From contig JAICUF010000011.1 in NCBI GenBank assembly GCA_025935995.1, positions 1 through 40,508 on the forward strand: a DNA stretch of 40,508 bases, written 5' to 3'. Positions 36,810 through 40,508 of this stretch are shown here, in pieces (position 1 is the first letter of the stretch; each line of letters starts with the position of its first letter). Made by a program: the position numbers and the translations under genes. The notes under the pieces are model-generated. The model worked only from the letters and a program-made list of their open reading frames with translations, was not told the DNA's origin and did no database searches. The stretch comes from Gemmatimonadales bacterium (GTDB taxonomy: Bacteria; Gemmatimonadota; Gemmatimonadetes; Gemmatimonadales; GWC2-71-9).

Positions 36810-36839
36810 ACCGGGGCCCGCCGGATGGCGGGCCCCGGT
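36810..36839 (-). terminator. hairpin between pqqA and pqqB
   Basis: A perfect 13-bp GC-rich inverted repeat (36810-36822 and 36827-36839) with a 4-base loop lies between pqqA and pqqB. On the transcript it is followed by TCGTTTC, a weak U-tract, then the pqqB start. It is likely a partial terminator or mRNA-stabilising stem that yields more pqqA than pqqBCDE message. Confidence 0.7.
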
Positions 36840-36848
36840 CAGGGAAGG

Positions 36849-36923
36849 CTAGAGGGTTGCGACGTAGGCGGTGACTTCCAGCGTGACCGCTACGACTTCG
36901 GCCTTCGGCTTTGTCCACTGCAT
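36849..36923 (-). CDS. pqqA: PQQ precursor peptide PqqA
   Basis: The 24-residue peptide (MQWTKPKAEVVAV, then TLEVTAYVATL) has the invariant E-x3-Y of PqqA (Glu16 and Tyr20), whose side chains become PQQ. The initial W-x-KP motif is also typical. The ribosome site gagg lies 8 bases before the ATG, and a good promoter starts about 36 bases upstream. It heads the pqqABCDE operon. Confidence 0.95.
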   Translation of the reverse strand: MQWTKPKAEVVAVTLEVTAYVATL

Positions 36924-36965
36924 CGGTGCACCTCGCTCGTGAATACGTCACTCGACTGCTGACGG

Positions 36966-36995
36966 AGTATAGGAGCCGCGGCGGGACGGGCGCAA
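36966..36995 (-). promoter_or_regulatory. sigma70-type promoter of the pqq operon
   Basis: On the minus strand TTGCGC (36990-36995) and TATACT (36966-36971) are spaced by 18 bases. The expected start site is near 36959, leaving a leader of about 36 bases before pqqA. The -10 matches the consensus in five of six positions. Confidence 0.6.
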
Positions 36996-37045
36996 GCAAC
37001 GGCGGACCGGCCCGGTGGTGACGGCCATCACGCCGAGCACCGCCG

Positions 37046-38170
37046 CTACCGGACCGTGATCGTCGCCTCGACCGACATCCCCGGCCGGAGCGGATGCGCC
37101 GGATCCTGCCGGCCGTCCACCGCGATCCGCACCGGGATGCGCTGCACCACCTTGGTGAAGTTGCCGGTGGCGTTGTCGGGCGGAAGGAGCGCGAAGCGGG
37201 CACCGGTGGCGGGCGCCACGCTCTCGACCTTGCCGTGGAAGGTCACGCCGGGATAGGCGTCGACGCTGAACTCGACCGGATTTCCCGGTCGCACCCGCTC
37301 CAGCTGGGTCTCCTTGAGATTGGCCGTCACCCACAGGTCCTTGAGCGGCACGATAGACATGAGCGACTGGCCCACCTGCACCAGCTCGCCGGGCTCGACC
37401 CGGCGCCGCGCGATCATCCCGGCCGCCGGTGCCGTGATCACGCTGTAGCCGAGCTGGTTCTGCGCGTTCTCCACCGCGGTGCGTGCCGCGGCGAGCCGAG
37501 CCTCCGCCGACCGGAGGCCCGCGGTCGCCACCGCGACGTTGCTGCCGCTGGCGGCCGCCTGGCGCCGCACCGCCTCGAGGTCGGCGCGCGCCGCATCGGC
37601 CGCCGCCTGCGCCGCGTCGAGCTGCTGCGCCGGAATGATCTTCTGCGCCGCGAGCCCGCGGTAGCGCTCGAGGTCCGCGTCCGCCTTCCGGCTCGCCGCC
37701 TCCGCCGCCGCCACCGATGCGGTGGCCCCCGACGCCGTCGCGCGGCTGGCGGCGATCTGGGCCTCCGCCATCCCCGCCGTGCGCCCCGTGCCCACCGACG
37801 CCTCCGCGTTGGCGAGGTCGGCCTGCGCTTCGGCCAGACGCACCCGGAGATCTCGGTCGTCGAGGACGACCAGCGTGTCGCCGGCCTTCACCTGCTGATT
37901 GTCCTCCACCAGCACCCGGCTCACGAAGGCCTGCACCTTGGGCGCGATGGGCGTGATGTGGCCGTCCACCTGCGCGTTGTCGCTGGTCACGTGGTTCCGG
38001 CCGTGCAGGTACTTGCTGATGCCCCACGCCGCGGCGACGAGCGCCAGCACTCCCGCGATCAGGAGCGGGTTGATGCGTCGCCGCCGCGCCATCGGAGCGG
38101 GCGGCGGCGGGGCGGGGGGAGGCGCGGAGCGTCCGGCGGACGGCGGCGCGTCGTGCAGTTCGGTTGCCAT
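37046..38170 (-). CDS. EmrA/HlyD-type membrane fusion protein
   Basis: The 374-residue protein is a periplasmic adaptor. A Pro-rich cytoplasmic tail leads to one membrane helix (INPLLIAGVLALVAAAWGIS). It continues with NHVTSDNAQVDGHITPIAPKVQAFV, the EmrA-type lipoyl half, then a long Ala-rich coiled coil (about 105-245) and the second half with GYSVITAPAAGMIARRRVEPGE. C-terminal LPPDNATGNFTKVVQRIPVRI is the EmrA signature. Such adaptors link an inner membrane transporter (normally EmrB, MFS) to TolC. Ribosome site gaggaa precedes the ATG. It lies 42 bases behind the tolC-like gene. No EmrB gene follows; pqqA is next. Confidence 0.92.
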   Translation of the reverse strand: MATELHDAPPSAGRSAPPPAPPPPAPMARRRRINPLLIAGVLALVAAAWGISKYLHGRNHVTSDNAQVDGHITPIAPKVQAFVSRVLVEDNQQVKAGDTLVVLDDRDLRVRLAEAQADLANAEASVGTGRTAGMAEAQIAASRATASGATASVAAAEAASRKADADLERYRGLAAQKIIPAQQLDAAQAAADAARADLEAVRRQAAASGSNVAVATAGLRSAEARLAAARTAVENAQNQLGYSVITAPAAGMIARRRVEPGELVQVGQSLMSIVPLKDLWVTANLKETQLERVRPGNPVEFSVDAYPGVTFHGKVESVAPATGARFALLPPDNATGNFTKVVQRIPVRIAVDGRQDPAHPLRPGMSVEATITVR

Positions 38171-38212
38171 GGTCGATCGGTTCCTCGTCGTCGTGATGAT
38201 CCCGTCTCCGCG

Positions 38213-39556
38213 CTATCGCATCTCGGAGAGGACTCCAAGTGCGCGGTAGGCCGCGATCCGCGCCGTGCCGTAGGCCACATGCGCCTGGATCAGCGCGTCG
38301 CGCGCGCTGATCACCGAGCTCTGGGCGTTCGTCGTCTCCACGCTTCCCGCCACTCCGGCCCTGAAGCGTTCCCGCGCCTGCGACAGCTCGGTCTCCGCGA
38401 GCTGCACGCGCGTCCCCGCGAGCGCCATCTGCTGGCGGGCCGACGCGAGATCCAGGATCGCCTGCCGCGCGTCGGTCTCGACCGCATTGCCGAGATCGCG
38501 CTCGCGCAGGCGCTGGGCATCCACCCGCGCCCGCTGCTCCGCGCTCCGGGCCTGACGCCGGAAGCCGTCGAGGATCGGGACGTGGAGTCCCAGCTGGATC
38601 TGGTAGCTCCCCGAGAGGGCGCTGGTGCTGGGGCCGGTCTCCTGGTAGTAGCCGTTGAGGCCGAGCGACGGCAGCGCCTCGAGCCCGATGGCGCTGAGCG
38701 ACCGCTCCGCCGCCTGGGTCCGCGCATGCTCCGCAGCCAGCTCCGGCCGATGCTGTCGGGCGTACTCGACGGCGGCGTCCACCTCGGTGGGGATCGCGAT
38801 GTCGCCCCCGATCAGCGAGTCGACGGGCTCGATCGGCGTGCCCGGCGGCGCGTCGAGCGCGCGCAGCAGGTCGAGCCGCGCGCGGGCGAGGCTGTTCCGC
38901 GCGATCTCCAGCTGCGACCGCACGCTCGCGAAGCCCACCTCGCTCCGGGTCGCCTCGATCGCGGCGCTCACCCCCGCGTTCACCAGCTGGCGCGCCTGCT
39001 CGAGGAGGCTCGCGGCGATGGCGCTGTCGGCCTCGCGGGCGCGCACCGTCTCGGTGGCGCTCAGGACCCGCAGATAGGCCAGGCCCGCCACGGCGCCCGA
39101 CGCCTCGCCGGCCGCGCGCGCATCCTGCACGGCAGCCGCGGCGGTGTCGTGCCCGGCCCGGAGCCGGGCGAGGGCCGCGGCGTCGAAGATGGTCTGCGAG
39201 CCGCGGAGCTGGAGCGCCACGAGATGGATCGGGTCCGACACGCCGGTGATTCCCGGGAAGCCGAACTCCTCGAAGTTGATCGTCTGCCGGCTCACCGTGG
39301 CGGCGCCGGAGATCGTGGGGAGGAGATCGGCGCGGCGCTGGCGCACCCGCGCGTTCACCACGTCCACGTTCAGCTGCGCCAGCGCCTCGGTCACCCCGCG
39401 CTCGCGGCCCAGCCGGATCGCGTCGAGCAGGGTGAGGCGGGCCGGAATCGCCCGCGCGGTGTCGGCCCGCTGCGCGCGGGCGCCGCCCGGGATCGCGGCG
39501 AGCATCACGCACGCGGCGCCGAGCGGGAGGAGCCGCAGAAACAAGCTGGACGTCAT
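38213..39556 (-). CDS. TolC family outer membrane efflux protein
   Basis: The 447-residue protein has a signal peptide (MTSSLFLRLLPLGAACVMLAAIPGGARA) and the TolC/OEP duplicated layout: two halves of long helices (about 45-230 and 260-447), each with a beta-strand stretch such as PTISGAATVSRQTINF and PSLGLNGYYQETG. As a trimer it forms the outer membrane exit channel of efflux pumps. Its ATG overlaps the stop of the TetR gene by four bases, so regulator and channel share one transcript with the EmrA-like adaptor. Confidence 0.93.
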   Translation of the reverse strand: MTSSLFLRLLPLGAACVMLAAIPGGARAQRADTARAIPARLTLLDAIRLGRERGVTEALAQLNVDVVNARVRQRRADLLPTISGAATVSRQTINFEEFGFPGITGVSDPIHLVALQLRGSQTIFDAAALARLRAGHDTAAAAVQDARAAGEASGAVAGLAYLRVLSATETVRAREADSAIAASLLEQARQLVNAGVSAAIEATRSEVGFASVRSQLEIARNSLARARLDLLRALDAPPGTPIEPVDSLIGGDIAIPTEVDAAVEYARQHRPELAAEHARTQAAERSLSAIGLEALPSLGLNGYYQETGPSTSALSGSYQIQLGLHVPILDGFRRQARSAEQRARVDAQRLRERDLGNAVETDARQAILDLASARQQMALAGTRVQLAETELSQARERFRAGVAGSVETTNAQSSVISARDALIQAHVAYGTARIAAYRALGVLSEMR

Positions 39557-40209
39557 GCCTTCGACCGGGACGGGGGGCGCACCAGCACCCCGTTGAGCAC
39601 GATGTCGATCACCCCGTTGACCACCTGCTCGTCGGTCAGCGGCGCGGGATCGAGCGGAGCGAAGAAGCACTGATGCTGCGCGGAGTGGACCAGGAGGGAC
39701 GCCACCGCGCGGGTCGTAAAATGATGGGGGACGCGCCGGAACTCGCCGCTCGCGATGCCGCGGTCGATCGCGTCCTGCAGCAGCCGGCGGGTCCGGGCGA
39801 TGACTTCGTCGAAGTAGAAGCGGCCCAGCTCGGGGAAGCTCCCGAGCTCGAACTGGAGCAGGCGGCCGATCCGGGTCACCTCGGGACTCCGGACGGTGAT
39901 CCACATCCGCCGGATCACCGTGACGAGGAGGTCGCGGGCGCTGCCCTCGTGGGTCCGCACCAGCTCCTCGCCCTGCACGACGCAGGGGATGATCTTGGCC
40001 CGCACCATCTCGCGGAAGAGCGTTTCCTTCGAGTCGAAATAGAGGTAGAGCGTGCCCTTGCTCACGCCGGCCCGGCGCGCCACGTCGTCCAGCTTGGCGC
40101 GGGCGAAGCCGTCCTCGGCGAACACGGCGAAGGCGGCGTCGAGGATCTCGTCGGGTCGCGCGGCGGGGCGGCGCTGCCAGCGGGGACGGGGGGCGGTGGT
40201 GCGGGCCAT
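39553..40209 (-). CDS. TetR family transcriptional regulator
   Basis: The 218-residue protein has an N-terminal helix-turn-helix: EILDAAFAVFAEDGFARAKL, then DDVARRAGVSKGTLYLYFDSKETLF (the recognition helix). The C-terminal ligand domain is helical and resembles the TetR_C-like efflux regulators (FELGSFPELGRFYFDEVIAR). It probably represses its own operon with tolC and the adaptor and is released by a pump substrate. A perfect palindrome lies 25 bases upstream of its ATG. The expected ligand is unknown. Confidence 0.93.
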   Translation of the reverse strand: MARTTAPRPRWQRRPAARPDEILDAAFAVFAEDGFARAKLDDVARRAGVSKGTLYLYFDSKETLFREMVRAKIIPCVVQGEELVRTHEGSARDLLVTVIRRMWITVRSPEVTRIGRLLQFELGSFPELGRFYFDEVIARTRRLLQDAIDRGIASGEFRRVPHHFTTRAVASLLVHSAQHQCFFAPLDPAPLTDEQVVNGVIDIVLNGVLVRPPSRSKA

Positions 40210-40233
40210 GGGCTCCGGATCACGGGGTTAGTA

Positions 40234-40247
40234 ACTGACCGGTCAGT
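40234..40247. promoter_or_regulatory. TetR-family operator
   Basis: A perfect 14-base palindrome (actgaccggtcagt), with TTAGTA and AAGCTA flanks, lies upstream of the TetR gene. TGACCGGTCA centres of this kind are typical operators of AcrR/TetR-type efflux regulators. It lies in the divergent region with the TPR gene and could control both directions. Confidence 0.7.
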
Positions 40248-40406
40248 AAGCTAGCCGACCCCGACCGGCCGTCAACCCGCACGGTCGCGCCCGCCCCGCC
40301 GCCGATGCGTGACTCTCCTCACCGCGTGCGCGCCCGGCGTTTCGGCACGCTTGCTCCGGGTTCGCGGCGTTCGTACCTTGAGCTGTCCCCACCGGAGGTC
40401 CTGCCG

Positions 40407-40508
40407 ATGTCGGAAGCATTTCTCAGCTCCGACGACTTCGATGAACAAGCCCATCAACTCTACAACGAAGGCCGCTATGACGATGCGCTGGCCATCCTGA
40501 AGGACGGC
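40407..40508 (+). CDS. TPR protein, cut by window end
   Basis: Only the first 34 residues are inside the window. They read MSEAFLSSDDFDEQA, then HQLYNEGRYDDALAILKDG, which is a clear tetratricopeptide unit (A-x-x-L-Y-N-x-G-R-Y-D-D-A-L). The ribosome site ggagg lies about 11 bases before the ATG. TPR proteins are scaffolds for protein contacts. The remaining domains cannot be seen. It is divergent from the TetR-tolC-adaptor operon. Confidence 0.7.
   Translation, partial: MSEAFLSSDDFDEQAHQLYNEGRYDDALAILKDG

Noticed and set aside
37094-39673. Plus-strand open frame of 859 codons opposite the adaptor and TolC genes
   Set aside because: Antisense shadow of two well-recognised proteins; no motifs and no start signals.

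Overview
The window is very GC-rich, densely coded DNA that most resembles a Gemmatimonadota chromosome. This rests on remembered family resemblance, not a search: a membrane Ser/Thr kinase fused to a TolB-like/TPR tail, many small secreted proteins of unknown function, unusual start codons (GTG, TTG, probably CTG) and tightly overlapping genes. I found no tRNA, rRNA, insertion sequence, phage gene or CRISPR array.

Layout. 1-3200: two small membrane proteins, a PBP4-type D,D-carboxypeptidase, a small lipoprotein and a Gly-rich peptide, separated by two clear bidirectional terminators. 3219-10105 (minus): a methionine operon headed by a SAM-II-type riboswitch, then cobalamin-dependent metH, a homocysteine methyltransferase/methylene-THF reductase fusion and an acyl-CoA dehydrogenase. 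10151-18586: the most unusual part. A transglutaminase-like protein with a small partner faces a plus-strand operon that looks like a lanthipeptide pathway: a strong promoter, a 65-residue Thr/Cys-rich precursor, an unassigned protein that may be a stand-alone phospho-Ser/Thr lyase, a kinase-LanC fusion whose N-terminus resembles PqqD (a leader-binding element), and a large receptor-like Ser/Thr kinase coupled to it. 18606-21372 (minus): DUF167, YggT, lipoprotein, acyl-ACP desaturase and GNAT genes in one tight operon. 21529-26854: thioredoxin 2, a YfcC-type permease, a lone zinc-finger anti-sigma-like protein, and a lipoprotein-cutA-mgtE-Yip1 operon. 26989-28786: two convergent PAP2 proteins whose ends overlap. 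28927-33841 (plus): a tungstate-type ABC importer whose binding protein and permease are one polypeptide, its ATPase, a P5C-type aldehyde dehydrogenase and a secreted protein. 33799-36995 (minus): a complete pqqABCDE operon with promoter and an internal hairpin after pqqA. 37046-40247 (minus): a TetR regulator with a palindromic operator, TolC and an EmrA-like adaptor, but no transporter. 40407 to the end: the start of a TPR protein.

How the genes work together. MetH and the MetF fusion supply and use methyl-THF for methionine, with SAM feedback through the riboswitch. PqqA is cross-linked by PqqE with PqqD and then processed to PQQ by PqqB and PqqC; no quinoprotein dehydrogenase is in the window. 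In the lanthipeptide-like operon the predicted order is leader capture by the PqqD-like domain, Ser/Thr phosphorylation, elimination by the separate lyase candidate, and ring closure at a three-Cys zinc site. The lyase assignment and the link to the transglutaminase-like protein are inference.
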